From contig JAHHGX010000020.1 in NCBI GenBank assembly GCA_019359675.1, positions 310,001 through 374,000 on the forward strand: DNA of 64,000 nucleotides, given 5' to 3'. The position numbers and the translations under genes are program-made. The notes under the pieces are model-generated. The model saw only the letters and a list, made by a program, of their open reading frames with translations. It was not told the origin of the DNA and made no database searches. Below are positions 17,853-27,405 of this stretch, piece after piece (the first letter of the stretch is position 1; the number at the start of each line of letters is the position of its first letter). The DNA is from Calothrix sp. FI2-JRJ7. Lineage in GTDB: Bacteria > Cyanobacteriota > Cyanobacteriia > Cyanobacteriales > Nostocaceae.

Positions 17853-18677
17853 TTAGGAATTAGCAGCTATTGGCTGAGATTGCATCATATACATCAAATC
17901 TTGAATGCCTTTTTGCAGATATCGCGTTACAGTCATTGGACTTGTGCCAATTTTTTTAGCTGCGTCTTTACGAGAAAGCTCTTTTAAGAACACTAGTTCT
18001 ACTGCCATCCGTGGTTTATCTTCAAGCTGTGTAATGGCGCCTTGTAACTGCTGACGTTCTTCTTCTTCTTGCTGTACAGAAGTGGAACGTGGGCAAGGTA
18101 GTGCTTCACCCAAGGTAATTTGGCAGTCTACATAATGAACAACAGTAGCATCTAAACTCAATGGCATCCGATTTTGGGCAGCGAGTTTTGTTTCTTGCCA
18201 TTCGTGTAATGGTACATCAAGTAGGTCAGCAATTTCTGAATCTTTAGGTGGGCGCCCTAAAGACTCCGCCAAATCTTTGCGAACTTTCTGTCCTTCGTTA
18301 TATAATTCTTGCCAACGACGAGGAATTTTTAGTAAAGTGCTGCGGTCACGTAAGAAGTGCAGCATTTCACCGCGAATATAAGGTACAGCGAACGAGCTAA
18401 AAGCATAACCTTGACTAGGGTCAAAGCGTTCAATTGCGCGAATTAAACCAAAATAACCAATTTGTTCCAAATCCTCATAAGGTTCGTTACATTGATGGCT
18501 AAACTTATGCGCCATTTTACGAACCAAACCAGTGTGTAGCTGGACTAATTCATTACGAAGTTTTATAGAGGGATTTTGATGATAAGTGAGCAATAGCTCC
18601 ATGCTATCAGAAGGCATTGTAGAGCGATTTCCGCTTTCACAATTGCCGTACCGCATATACGACTGATTGGCGACCAT
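17853..18677 (-). CDS. sigF: RNA polymerase sigma factor, group 3, SigF type
   Basis: The start is placed at MVANQSYM (18677) because AAAAGGA lies 8 bases upstream; the open frame runs further to 18818. Region 2: NELVQLHTGLVRKMAHKF, YEDLEQIGYFGLIRAIERFD and FSSFAVPYIRGEMLHFLRDR. Region 3: IPRRWQELYNEGQKV. Region 4: LEDKPRMAVELVFLKELSRKDAAKKIG-TSPMTVTRYLQ, the last part being the -35-recognition helix-turn-helix. Cyanobacterial SigF directs transcription of pilus, motility or envelope genes. No anti-sigma gene is adjacent. Confidence 0.85.
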   Translation of the reverse strand: MVANQSYMRYGNCESGNRSTMPSDSMELLLTYHQNPSIKLRNELVQLHTGLVRKMAHKFSHQCNEPYEDLEQIGYFGLIRAIERFDPSQGYAFSSFAVPYIRGEMLHFLRDRSTLLKIPRRWQELYNEGQKVRKDLAESLGRPPKDSEIADLLDVPLHEWQETKLAAQNRMPLSLDATVVHYVDCQITLGEALPCPRSTSVQQEEEERQQLQGAITQLEDKPRMAVELVFLKELSRKDAAKKIGTSPMTVTRYLQKGIQDLMYMMQSQPIAANS

Positions 18678-19179
18678 ATAATATATCCTTTTAATTAACC
18701 CCGATACTGATTTACCGAAGTCGCGTAATTTTTCATCTAAGCTGTAATTATTTTCCTTACTGACGCTTTTAGACACCATTCGTTGTTCTACTGAACTTGC
18801 TGGAGGGGTCAAACCCACGGTCAGTATTTATACGGTTATCTTTTCCGGGATATTCTGTTCTAAGCAAATTTTAGTTTGAGCGTTGTGGATGAATAATTTG
18901 AAGTGCAATTCGCCTCAATCGTTTACCATTCCAATCTTCTAGCGTTTTATTATAAGTCCCACAAGCATCATTCAACTCTGCTTATTCTTGTTGTACCCAA
19001 AATGGAGCAACGATTTTACAATGTGGGAAAAATTTATGTCTTTTTCAAAAAACTCTGCCTATAACTCGAAATTTCAGTAATTTATCACAAAAATTAATGG
19101 GCGGTAGAATTGTACACTATAGAGCTACATTATTCAATAACGTAATCTTATGTAACACTCAGTCAAAAACTTTTACTCG
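18678..19179. other. Intergenic region upstream of sigF and the prfB remnant
   Basis: Holds the sigF leader and promoter (minus) and A/T-rich DNA running into the decayed prfB copy. There is no repeat copy and no other supported gene. Confidence 0.4.
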
Positions 19180-19932
19180 AACACTAAATTTTGTCAAAAC
19201 ATTAGCTATGGTATTATACACTACAAAATCCTCAGCTTTCATAATAATTTCTGCGATTGAAACAACACAACCGCAGCAATGGGTAAAAGATTTATGGCGA
19301 ATGTATGATTACTAGGCAGAAAACCACGGTTATAAAGTTTCGGTGCTTGAAGTAGCCAAGATGATGACTATAGCGATGGATTGAGTTATGTGACCTTAGA
19401 AGTAACAGGTGATGGCGTATATGGCGCTTTACAACATGAAACTGGAATCCACCAATGTAAGCGAATAAACTCGGACATCAGTACTAAAGTACAGATTACG
19501 CACTTTGCAGCAGTCGAAGTTATCCCTGTTATGTCAAATTATTTATTAATTCCAAAACAGAATTTAGATATAACAAGGGGTTGGTTATGGCGCCATGTGA
19601 AGAGCAAGTATGATAGGTTTGATACGGGTGTACAGGTCATTCACAAGCCAACAAAGTTAGAGGCATTCTGTAACGGCGCCTCTAAATCAGAAATCAACCA
19701 AGAGAATGCTTTAAGAATTATTCAAAGTAAGTTAAATATGATTATGCACCTCAAAGGTGTGACGTTAGATGAGATTATACCAACAGATGTGGCGCCGAAG
19801 CTTAAAACTATTAAAGAATATGTTTTTTATCCCAAAGAGGTAGTCAAAGACTAGCGTACTAAAATCAAGACTAATACTATTAAAGATATATTAAATGGTA
19901 ATATAGACTTATTTATTTATTTATTTAATTAA
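19180..19932 (+). pseudogene. Decayed copy of prfB (peptide chain release factor 2)
   Basis: Pieces in two frames align in order with the intact PrfB at 25.4 kb. QQWVKDLWRMYDY then a TAG (19313) and AENHGYKVSVLE match [25 protein letters not shown]. After a frame change near 19380, LEVTGDGVYGALQHETGIHQ matches [21 protein letters not shown] second TAG (19852) is followed by RTKIKTNTIKDILNGNIDLFI, matching the PrfB C-terminus. The GGQ catalytic region is replaced by a sequence without GGQ, so even a read-through product could not hydrolyse peptidyl-tRNA. Three GGCGCC sites lie within it. The 157-residue ORF from 19381 is its longest open piece. Confidence 0.8.
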
Positions 19933-20373
19933 AATTGTCTTTATATAACTTGGAATTGTCATTATGAGCGTAGCGAAGAATCTCTTTAAACTTGAAACTT
20001 TTTTAAGATACTTCACTGCGTTCAGTATGACATTGACAGCATGGTTGGTAATCAGATGCTGTGTAGTTTTAAAGGTTTTAATAAAAAAGTCTTGCCATCC
20101 AGCAATTAATGTATCTGCTTGGACTTTATTAGGTGTACCACCATTCAGAGAAGTGTAATCTGTTAATACTTTATCGGCAAAAGCTGCACGGCATGATTTC
20201 CAGTCGCGTAAATCGGCGCCTAAACGTATAATATTAACTGCATCGATGATTTCAGCACGGTCTATTACCATTTTTGCATTATCTACTTGCTTGGCTTGGG
20301 TTTTGCTAAGGGTTAAAATTCCTGATAGTCCAGCGATGGCACCAAATATAACTGTTCGTCGTGATTTATTCAT
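19921..20373 (-). pseudogene. NTF2/SnoaL-like secreted protein, truncated by a repeat insertion
   Basis: The first 115 residues look genuine. A twin-Arg signal (NKSRRTVIFGAIAGLSG) is followed by IIDAVNIIRLGADLRDWKS, AFADKVLTDYTSLNGGT and QADTLIAGWQDFF-KTFKTTQHLITNHAV, the start of a SnoaL/NTF2-like fold. After NHAV the frame runs into the GTCATTCTGAGCGTAGCGAA repeat (19948-20034), giving a foreign tail VILNAVKYLKKVS. The second half of the fold is missing. Family proteins are small ligand-binding or isomerase-like cones; this one is unlikely to fold. Confidence 0.65.
19948..20034. repeat. GTCATTCTGAGCGTAGCGAA-family repeat inserted in a gene
   Basis: ATTGTCATTATGAGCGTAGCGAAGAATCT at the left and CTTCACTGCGTTCAGTATGAC at the right, the same ends as the copies at 9.7 kb. 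It replaces the 3' half of the NTF2-like gene. Confidence 0.75.
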
Positions 20374-20401
20374 GTTTTTAAATTATGGGATTTATTTATT
20401 T

Positions 20402-20429
20402 GTAGAGACGTTACATGTAACGTCTCTAC
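20402..20429. repeat. Perfect 28-bp palindrome, GTAGAGAC family
   Basis: GTAGAGACGTTACA is followed directly by its exact reverse complement. It lies between the aldo/keto reductase and the NTF2-like gene. Confidence 0.85.
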
Positions 20430-20443
20430 ATTTGGTTGATTTT

Positions 20444-21556
20444 TTACGAGACACCTGCACCAGCAGATTGAATTAGTACATTTGGCTGATATCCCGCAGG
20501 TTTATCGCCAACTTTTACACCACCGTGAATCATTCCTTGAATTTCGGCGCCAAAGAAACTGTAAGGAAACTGTGGTTCTGGACGACTAACAGCTTCTAAA
20601 CGGTTAGAAGATTCTGTGGGAATTTCAAAATCTAGTGCTTGGATATTGTCTTCTAATTGGGATAACTTTGAGGCACCAACTATAACCGTTGCGACACCAG
20701 GACGGTTAGCAGTCCAGTTTACAGCTACTTGTGCCATACTGCGTCCAAGTTCTTTAGATACTGTTTCGAGTTCTGTGACAATTTTCCAGTTGCGTTCACT
20801 AATTTTTTGAAACGCTGGGTTACTAATACCACGTGTAGTATCAAGGCGCCCTTCTCCAGTAAATCCAGATTCGCTTGGTTTATATTTACCACTAAGTAAA
20901 CCACTTGCCAATGGACTCCATACCATTGTTCCCATTCCTAGCTGTTGACCAAGAGGGATAAGTTCGCGCTCAATATTGCGTTCAACTAAGGAATATTCTA
21001 GTTGCAGCGCAGAAATTGGTTCATAATTACGGTACTCAGCTATAGTTTGCGCGCGTGCTGCATACCAAGCAGGAGTATCGCTCAACCCAATATGTCGTAC
21101 TTTGCCAGCGGAAACTAAATCATCAAGTGTCCGCATTACTTCTTCAGCAGGTGTAATTGTGTCCCATGTGTGAAGAATATATAAATCTATATAGTCAGTA
21201 TTGAGTCTTTTCAATGAACCTTCTACCGCACGCAAAATATTTTTACGTCCGTTACCACCTGCGTTAGGGTTTCCTGGTTGGGCGTTATAAGTAAATTTAG
21301 TGGCAATTACGACTTTATCACGGAGATTACGCTCAGTAATAAACTTGCCTAACCAAGTTTCGCTAGTACCATTGGTGTACAAATCAGCCGTATCGACAAA
21401 ATTGCCACCAGCATCTATATATGTATTAAACAACTGACGTGCGCTATCTTCGTCGGCGCCCCATCCCCACTCGGTACCAAAAGTCATGGCGCCTAATGCT
21501 AGGGGACTTACGCGCAGTCCAGAACGTCCAAGTGTATAGTAGGTGTTGAGAGGCAT
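20444..21556 (-). CDS. Aldo/keto reductase
   Basis: 370 residues of the AKR TIM-barrel type. LGRSGLRVSPLALGAMTFG opens the barrel. The catalytic Asp-Tyr region is GNFVDTADLYTNGTSETWLG, and VVIATKFTYN carries the active-site Lys. IDLYILHTWD supplies the His. The C-terminal NADPH site reads VATVIVGASKLSQLEDNI. It reduces aldehydes or ketones with NADPH; the substrate is unknown. An extended C-terminus (about residues 330-370) is usual for this cyanobacterial and proteobacterial subgroup. It stands alone. Confidence 0.88.
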   Translation of the reverse strand: MPLNTYYTLGRSGLRVSPLALGAMTFGTEWGWGADEDSARQLFNTYIDAGGNFVDTADLYTNGTSETWLGKFITERNLRDKVVIATKFTYNAQPGNPNAGGNGRKNILRAVEGSLKRLNTDYIDLYILHTWDTITPAEEVMRTLDDLVSAGKVRHIGLSDTPAWYAARAQTIAEYRNYEPISALQLEYSLVERNIERELIPLGQQLGMGTMVWSPLASGLLSGKYKPSESGFTGEGRLDTTRGISNPAFQKISERNWKIVTELETVSKELGRSMAQVAVNWTANRPGVATVIVGASKLSQLEDNIQALDFEIPTESSNRLEAVSRPEPQFPYSFFGAEIQGMIHGGVKVGDKPAGYQPNVLIQSAGAGVS

Positions 21557-21978
21557 ATGTTTATTTCCCTGTTTGTGTGTTATTTACACTTTAAGGAATT
21601 TCGGTTTGTGAAGCATACTCAATTTTTGCGTGGTTATATCAAAATCTTACGGGAGTTGCGAAATTAGAATGGAACGGGCAAGGGTGCCCATCCCACAAGA
21701 GTTCTATTCTTGTGGCACATCTGTCTCAAAGGATGTTTGAAAAGTATCTGTGAATGTCATGCCCACCAGGTAGAAGCATCTCAGTACATAGTTTTAAACC
21801 CTAGATTCTAGCCTGCGGCAAATGCTCCGCATTACGTTCCGCTGCGCTCCACTCGCTTGGGACAATTTATACCTTATTTGACTTTTCAAACAACCTCTCA
21901 GATGTGCAGTGACATATATTTCCTGTGCAGTGACATATTTTTTTTACCACAGAGTCACAGATGGCACAGAGAAGAAAG
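21557..21978. repeat. Intergenic repeats (GGGCAAGGGTGCCCATCCCACAAG type and others)
   Basis: 21671-21713 is a copy of the family CTTGTGGGATGGGCATCC, read here on the minus strand and followed by TTCTTGTGG. 21754-21900 carries degraded pieces of the GTCAT/AGATTCTAG family and CGCTGCGCTCC. 21910-21945 has a short direct repeat of GTGCAGTGACATAT. No gene is visible. Confidence 0.65.
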
Positions 21979-22232
21979 CTAAGTACCACTCCTACTAGCC
22001 TTAAATCTTTCCATAGCTTCTTGTGTAGGTAAACTTTTGACCCAAGCAGAACGTTGATTTAAATTCTCAAGCCAAACTCTTAATTTTGGATAATTATCAA
22101 GCGATATACCAACAAAATGCAAACTATTAACTATCGTTCCTGCCGTCACTTCTGCAAGGGTCAACTGTTCCCCTATGAAATACTTTTGTTCGCCTAAAAG
22201 TTTTTCAAAAAAAGATATGAACAGTCAACAGC
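21979..22232 (-). pseudogene. C-terminal remnant of a glutathione S-transferase
   Basis: Only about 83 residues of frame remain. They begin after a stop with SFFEKLLGEQKYFIGEQLTLAEVTAG and continue with the GST C-terminal helical domain (YPKLRVWLENLNQRSAWVK). The thioredoxin-fold half that binds glutathione is missing. Just beyond the break lies a set of TGCGTGACGC repeats (22268-22364). The first ATG in the remnant is at 22164. Confidence 0.7.
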
Positions 22233-22267
22233 AGCTACCTGACGATTTTATACAACTTTGTCGGTCA

Positions 22268-22364
22268 GTGCGTGACGCTACCAATAACTGCGCTTCGTTT
22301 CAGAATTTTAGTGCCGTCACGCACCCTACGTTGAAATATTTTCGTAGCGTCACGCATCCTACGG
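22268..22364. repeat. Three half-sites of the TGCGTGACGC repeat
   Basis: GTGCGTGACGCTACC, then GCCGTCACGCACCCTACG and TAGCGTCACGCATCCTACGG: one left arm and two right arms. This is a compound copy of the family, placed between the GST remnant and the large surface-protein gene. Confidence 0.75.
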
Positions 22365-22378
22365 TGACTGAATGACAA

Positions 22379-25225
22379 TTAGGGGCAGTTTGTTACGTTT
22401 GTAAAGCTGTCTTTATTGGGTTGAAAAGTAGCGGCGCCTATATTATCGCGGTCAACTACCAAAAAGTCACCACTATTACGTTGAAGCACAAAACCTGTAG
22501 TAGTTTTATTATTCCTCAATGCTAAACACATTGGTTTATCGCTGTTATTAGCAGCACTCAACGAATTTATTACTTGGTTTTCTAAGTTATTTAGTTCAGT
22601 AAGTGCGGTCATTTGAGAGCTTCCGTTTGCTTGTAAGAAAATATCATTACTACCGCTATTAGTAATTGTATTACTATTTATACTAACTTTGGAAATAGCG
22701 GCGCCATTCGTTTGTACAAATATTCCTTGACCAGCACTATTACTAATTTGTGTATTGTTAATATTAATATTTTGCTGTGTACCGTTGGCTTGGACGAATA
22801 TTCCTTGACCTCCTTCACCGTTATTATCTAGTTTTGTGTCGTTAATTTTACCGTTGGTAAGTATAAATTCTTGTTTAGCGTTGTCGTTTAACTGAACAAA
22901 TACTCCTTGACCGCGACTACCGTTAATATTCGGTAAGGTTAGTGTAACTGTTTGCTGAGTTTGCGGAGTGTCTAATTTACCACTAGCGCCAATAAATATA
23001 CCTTGTCCAGCACTGTTAGTGACAGTTGGGTTATCTAACTTCAAGCTTTGTTGGGCGCCACCATTTGCTGCAATAAATATACCTTGTCCACCATCTCCGT
23101 TACTATCTCTAGTAGTATTATTGACTACAGCTTGTTTAATTTCTAACTCTTGGGTTGAGCTATTTGCTTGGACAAAAATTCCTTGACCGCTATTATTATT
23201 TACAGTGGGTTGATTGACTGTTACATTTTGTTTGGCGCCATCGTTTGCAGAAATAAACAAACCTTGCGATAAGTTATCTGTAACTACTGGGCTATTTAAA
23301 GTAAACTTTTGCTGTCCACCGTTTGCTGCAATAAATATACCTTGACCACCATCACCGTTACTATCTTTAGCTGTATTACTAGCAGTTATTTGATTGATGG
23401 TAAATTCTTGCTGTGAGCTACCGTTTGCTTGAACAAACACTCCCTGTCCAGCGTTACGGGTTGCGGTTGAGTTGTCGATGGTGAAGGTTTGCTTGGCGCC
23501 AGTATTTGCTGATACAAATATACCTTGTGCAGCATTATCGCTAGCTGTGCTGTTTTCTATTTTCAAATTTTGCTGTGCGGCACCGTTTGCTGTTACAAAT
23601 ATACCTTGGCCACCATCACCAACACTATCTTTAACCGTTCCACGCGCTTCAACTCCCGTAATATTAACAGTTTGACGAGCATTGTTATTCGCTTGAACAA
23701 AAACGCCTGTACCAGTGCTGTTGGTAATTAAATTATCTTTAAGATTCACCTGCTGCTCAGAGCTATCGGAAGCTTGAGCGAAAATACCTTGTGAGCGACT
23801 GCTATTAATGATGTTATTCTCAACGTTAAATGATTGCTGATTATTTCCAAATCCTTGCAGGAAGATACTTTGACTGCCTGTGTTTTGAATTGTATTATTG
23901 CTAATAATATTACGTCCACCTACACCGTTGAGACTAATACCCTGTCCAGATGGGTTAGTAATTTGGTTATTAGTAATAGTTAAATTGTTAACACCTGATG
24001 CTTGAATAGCGTTACCTGTAGCGTTAGTTATTGCAAACCCTTCGAGCGTTGTGTTATTACCCATTGTTACAGCACCGTTCACAACAGGTAATTGCCCAGT
24101 CCCTGAATTTGGTATTTGTACTCTTCCAACTTCGCGCGTTTCTACAAAGCGTGGAAGTGCGTTAGATAGTACCTTGACACCATCAGGAATATTAAATCCT
24201 TCAGAGGAAGAGTTACTAAATTCTACCAAGACAATATCTTCTGGTTTGGCGACACTTAAAGCAGTTTGAATATTACCAGTTGGATTTTCAACCGTTCCAT
24301 CACCTATTGCTGTACCTGGAGTTACGTAGCGAAACTCTAAAGGTTGACGAGTTTCAGAATTAGTTGCAGGCTCTTGAGTATTTTCAATCTTACCAATAAC
24401 TCCTATAGTTGGAATTCGCTGTACAGATTCAGCTAACCGCGTTCTAACATCATCTTTGAGAACACGACGTGAACTACCAGCAAAATCAACATTGGCATTA
24501 AATACTAATCGAGTATCAAAAATAGAGTCATGTTGTAACATCAAACCTAAACTAACATTGTCAGTAGGGTTAGCAACTAACCTTCCTCGTACTCCCAACG
24601 CACTCCCAACACTTTCCCCTGTGTAATAGTACATTCCTCCATATGCACGCAAGTCTCCTGTACCAAAACGTGCTACCTGCATTCCCGCTTCAACGTCAAA
24701 CCCAGCAAGAGCTACTTCAAACTGTCTATTTACATCTAGTAGAAAACTATTGCCTGTAAATCCTAAACCGCGAAAAGACTCAGAAATAACTTGTTTGCTA
24801 TTACCTACAGGAATATAACCATTTGCGCGTAAATCCCAGTTTTTTCCTAATCGTTCTATCCCTAAACCAATTTGGTTAAAGACTTTATTACCTGTATCGC
24901 GAATATCATAAGCAACATAACCACCCCATACTGCATCATTAGAAGCACTAAATCTATGCCCAAGTAATACATTACCTCCTATTGTCGCGTCAGTAGATAC
25001 TAACAGGCGCCCTTCTAAAAAAGTTAAGTTATAATTCGTAGCGTTTTGAAATGGAATAAACCCCTCAATACCAAAATAAGGCTCTTGATATCCGGCACCT
25101 GTACTAGTGAAACTGCCACTAAATCGAGGAATTACTGAATTAGTTGTTGTCTGTGCTACTACTGGTAGAGCAGAGAATAGACAAGAAAATAGTCCAATAA
25201 TGCTATATTTAAAAGTTTTTTTCAT
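22379..25225 (-). CDS. Inverse-autotransporter-like outer-membrane barrel with right-handed beta-helix passenger
   Basis: 948 residues. The signal peptide covers 1-24 (hydrophobic core, VVAQ cleavage). Residues about 40-265 are a transmembrane beta-barrel of the intimin/inverse autotransporter kind (alternating aromatic strands such as GGNVLLGHRF, WGGYVAYDIRD, DVEAGMQVARFG, GVRGRLVANPTDNVSLGLML). After a linker, residues about 390-900 are tandem beta-helix coils with recurring GQGIFVQANG or QGIFIAANGG and every third coil carrying a DSNGDGGQG insertion. The barrel-first order is that of type Ve secretion: the helix would be displayed outside the cell. Stacked Asn/Ser/Gln faces suggest adhesion or matrix binding. 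No enzymatic motif is seen. Confidence 0.75.
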   Translation of the reverse strand: MKKTFKYSIIGLFSCLFSALPVVAQTTTNSVIPRFSGSFTSTGAGYQEPYFGIEGFIPFQNATNYNLTFLEGRLLVSTDATIGGNVLLGHRFSASNDAVWGGYVAYDIRDTGNKVFNQIGLGIERLGKNWDLRANGYIPVGNSKQVISESFRGLGFTGNSFLLDVNRQFEVALAGFDVEAGMQVARFGTGDLRAYGGMYYYTGESVGSALGVRGRLVANPTDNVSLGLMLQHDSIFDTRLVFNANVDFAGSSRRVLKDDVRTRLAESVQRIPTIGVIGKIENTQEPATNSETRQPLEFRYVTPGTAIGDGTVENPTGNIQTALSVAKPEDIVLVEFSNSSSEGFNIPDGVKVLSNALPRFVETREVGRVQIPNSGTGQLPVVNGAVTMGNNTTLEGFAITNATGNAIQASGVNNLTITNNQITNPSGQGISLNGVGGRNIISNNTIQNTGSQSIFLQGFGNNQQSFNVENNIINSSRSQGIFAQASDSSEQQVNLKDNLITNSTGTGVFVQANNNARQTVNITGVEARGTVKDSVGDGGQGIFVTANGAAQQNLKIENSTASDNAAQGIFVSANTGAKQTFTIDNSTATRNAGQGVFVQANGSSQQEFTINQITASNTAKDSNGDGGQGIFIAANGGQQKFTLNSPVVTDNLSQGLFISANDGAKQNVTVNQPTVNNNSGQGIFVQANSSTQELEIKQAVVNNTTRDSNGDGGQGIFIAANGGAQQSLKLDNPTVTNSAGQGIFIGASGKLDTPQTQQTVTLTLPNINGSRGQGVFVQLNDNAKQEFILTNGKINDTKLDNNGEGGQGIFVQANGTQQNININNTQISNSAGQGIFVQTNGAAISKVSINSNTITNSGSNDIFLQANGSSQMTALTELNNLENQVINSLSAANNSDKPMCLALRNNKTTTGFVLQRNSGDFLVVDRDNIGAATFQPNKDSFTNVTNCP

Positions 25226-25344
25226 TACGTATGATTATTGCCTTACATGTATCATTTTCATATACCAGCGACGATAACGCGACAAAATACATCAGCAAAC
25301 CGTGAAATCACGATAAATTTTTGATAAAGACTCATAATCGTAAT

Positions 25345-25374
25345 GTAGAGACGCGAGGAACATCGCGTCTCTAC
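25345..25374. repeat. GTAGAGAC palindrome upstream of prfB
   Basis: GTAGAGACGCGA and its exact complement TCGCGTCTCTAC flank a 6-base loop, 44 bp upstream of the prfB start and within the divergent region with the barrel gene. Confidence 0.8.
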
Positions 25375-25417
25375 AACCGTGTAATAATCGTAAATACAAT
25401 CCAATTCAACAAGTCCT

Positions 25418-26534
25418 ATGGACGTATTAGAACTGAAACGCGAAATTGAAACGTTGTCTCGCCGCCTGGGTAAAACCCAGGACTATCTTTGACCTACCCG
25501 CACTTACAGCTAAAATTCAAGATTTAGAACAAGTCTCAGCGCAACCTGAGTTTTGGAACGACCAAGCCAAAGCGCAGCAAACAATGCAAGAACTTGATGA
25601 AGTCAAAGCACACCTGTCACAGTATCAACAGTGGCGAAGTAACTTAGAAGATACTAAAGCTGTCGTCGAACTGTTGGAGTTAGAAACTGACGAAGGGTTA
25701 CTCAAAGAAGCAGAGTTAACCGTAAATAAACTCAACCGTGAACTCGATAATTGGGAATTAGAACAGTTACTTTCCGGCACTTACGATAAAGAAGGCGCCG
25801 TAATATCAATTAACGCAGGTGCAGGTGGTACAGACGCTCAAGATTGGGCGGAGATGTTACTAAGAATGTACACTCGCTGGGGTGAAGACCACGGTTACAA
25901 GGTTAACCTCGTTGAAGAATCCGAAGGCGATGAAGCAGGAATAAAATCTGCGACAATCGAAATTACTGGGCGTTATGCCTACGGTTACTTACGTTCAGAA
26001 ATGGGGACTCACCGCTTAGTGCGAATATCACCCTTTAACGCCAACGGCAAACGACAAACCAGCTTTGCTGGTGTTGAAGTGATGCCACAAATTGATAGTA
26101 GTGTCCAGTTAGACATACCAGAAAAAGACTTAGAAATCACCACATCTAGGTCAGGTGGTAAAGGTGGACAAAACGTCAACAAAGTAGAAACTGCCGTGCG
26201 TATCGTTCACCTCCCTACTGGTATAGCTGTACGCTGTACCGAAGAACGCAGCCAGCTACAAAACAAAGATAAAGCTCTTGCACGCTTAAAAGGCAAACTA
26301 TTAGTTATAGCCCAACAACAGCGTGCCAAAGAAATTGCCGAAATTCGTGGTGATATTGCAGATGCATCTTGGGGCAACCAAATTCGTAACTACGTATTTC
26401 ACCCTTACCAACTGGTCAAAGATTTACGTACCAATTTGGAAACCACAGCCATCAACGATGTCATGAACGGTGAACTCGACCCGTTTATCCAGTCCTACCT
26501 CAGACAGGAAAACCAATTGGTCGAAACTACCTAA
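25418..26534 (+). CDS. prfB: Peptide chain release factor 2, with programmed +1 frameshift
   Basis: Translation starts at ATG 25418 ([14 protein letters not shown]) and meets an in-frame TGA at 25490 after 24 codons, in the context TAT CTT TGA C. A +1 slip at CTT gives [16 protein letters not shown] and a 371-residue RF2. The AGGA just upstream serves as the internal Shine-Dalgarno. Domains: the SPF-type stop recognition loop reads [10 protein letters not shown], and the GGQ peptidyl-tRNA hydrolysis motif is [16 protein letters not shown]2 ends translation at UGA and UAA and represses itself through this frameshift. A decayed second copy lies at 19.2 kb. Confidence 0.95.
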
Positions 26535-26535
26535 T

Positions 26536-26598
26536 TAGTTAGGAGTTAGGAGGCGCGGAGTTGTAACTTATAACTCATAACTCTTAACTTATAACTTT
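26536..26598. repeat. GGAGTTAGGAGGCGCGGAGT / TAACTCATAACTC element
   Basis: TTAGGAGTTAGGAGGCGCGGAGTT followed by three AACTTATAACTCATAACT-like units, partly complementary and able to fold. A related copy follows ftsH at 43777. Confidence 0.6.
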
Positions 26599-26673
26599 CT
26601 GCCTTGGCAAACTGGCACGCTATATCATCAACAAACTGTTACATTAATAATGAGGATTTGTGAGCAAATCATT

Positions 26674-26826
26674 ATGAGTAATTCTTCTACCGAACCAAAA
26701 CCCAGTTACGTCAAGCTCGCCATGCGAAACATGGTGCAAAAACGTCTTACATCTCTCAAGCATTTTGCTTTAACAACCGTGGGGTTATTAGCTGTATTGA
26801 TTGGGCTAGCTTACCTAACCCGTTAA
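26674..26826 (+). CDS. Small single-span membrane protein (DUF3285 type)
   Basis: 50 residues: a hydrophilic N-terminus (MSNSSTEPKPSYVKLAMRN), a basic stretch and one C-terminal membrane span (TTVGLLAVLIGLAYLTR). This matches the conserved small cyanobacterial family annotated DUF3285, which in many genomes sits between prfB and ybeY as here. Function unknown. ATG at 26674. Confidence 0.8.
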   Translation: MSNSSTEPKPSYVKLAMRNMVQKRLTSLKHFALTTVGLLAVLIGLAYLTR

Positions 26827-26853
26827 TTAAAGCTTCTGTGTCTTAAAAAATGT

Positions 26854-27405
26854 TTGTTATCTGGGATTGATAAATTAACCGTGTTGGTTGAACTGTGTGT
26901 ACAAAATTGTTTTGATGAACTTCGCGACTGCGAAGAAACGCGCGTTATCTATAACGATGCTCAAGTTCCCTTAGAAACTTGGGAAAACTGGTTTAGTGCT
27001 TGGCTAAAATTAAACCAATTTGAGGCGCCAAAAGAACATTCAGGTTATGAGATAGCGTTGCGTTTGACAAACGACGCTGAAATTCATTCTTTAAACTCTC
27101 AGTATCGTCACCAAGATAAACCAACAGATGTTTTAGCTTTTGCGGCATTGGAGGTTGACTCTCCTGATTTCGAGCAAGATGACTCACCTTTATACTTGGG
27201 CGATATCATAATTTCCGTCGAAACAGCATTCTTACAAGCGCAACAACAAGGTCATACGCTATTAACTGAACTCGCTTGGTTAAGCGCACATGGATTGCTA
27301 CATTTATTAGGATGGGACCATCCGGATGACGAATCACTAGAAAGAATGTTAAAACAGCAGGTGACAATGCTGAATAAGATAGGTATTTCTATTGATATAA
27401 ATTAG
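26854..27405 (+). CDS. ybeY: Endoribonuclease YbeY (16S rRNA maturation factor)
   Basis: The zinc motif HGLLHLLGWDHPDD (about residues 148-161) is the UPF0054/YbeY signature H-x3-H-x5-H. LGDIIIS and LNSQYRHQDKPTDVLAF are also conserved. The open frame begins at TTG 26854; the GTG at 26881 (MLVELCVQN) is a likelier start by comparison with the family. YbeY processes rRNA ends and takes part in ribosome quality control. It lies in the usual cyanobacterial order with prfB upstream and dgkA downstream. Confidence 0.93.
   Translation: MLSGIDKLTVLVELCVQNCFDELRDCEETRVIYNDAQVPLETWENWFSAWLKLNQFEAPKEHSGYEIALRLTNDAEIHSLNSQYRHQDKPTDVLAFAALEVDSPDFEQDDSPLYLGDIIISVETAFLQAQQQGHTLLTELAWLSAHGLLHLLGWDHPDDESLERMLKQQVTMLNKIGISIDIN

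Noticed and set aside
19381-19854. Functional second release factor or RF-H-like rescue factor
   Set aside because: GGQ is gone and stops interrupt the homology on both sides.
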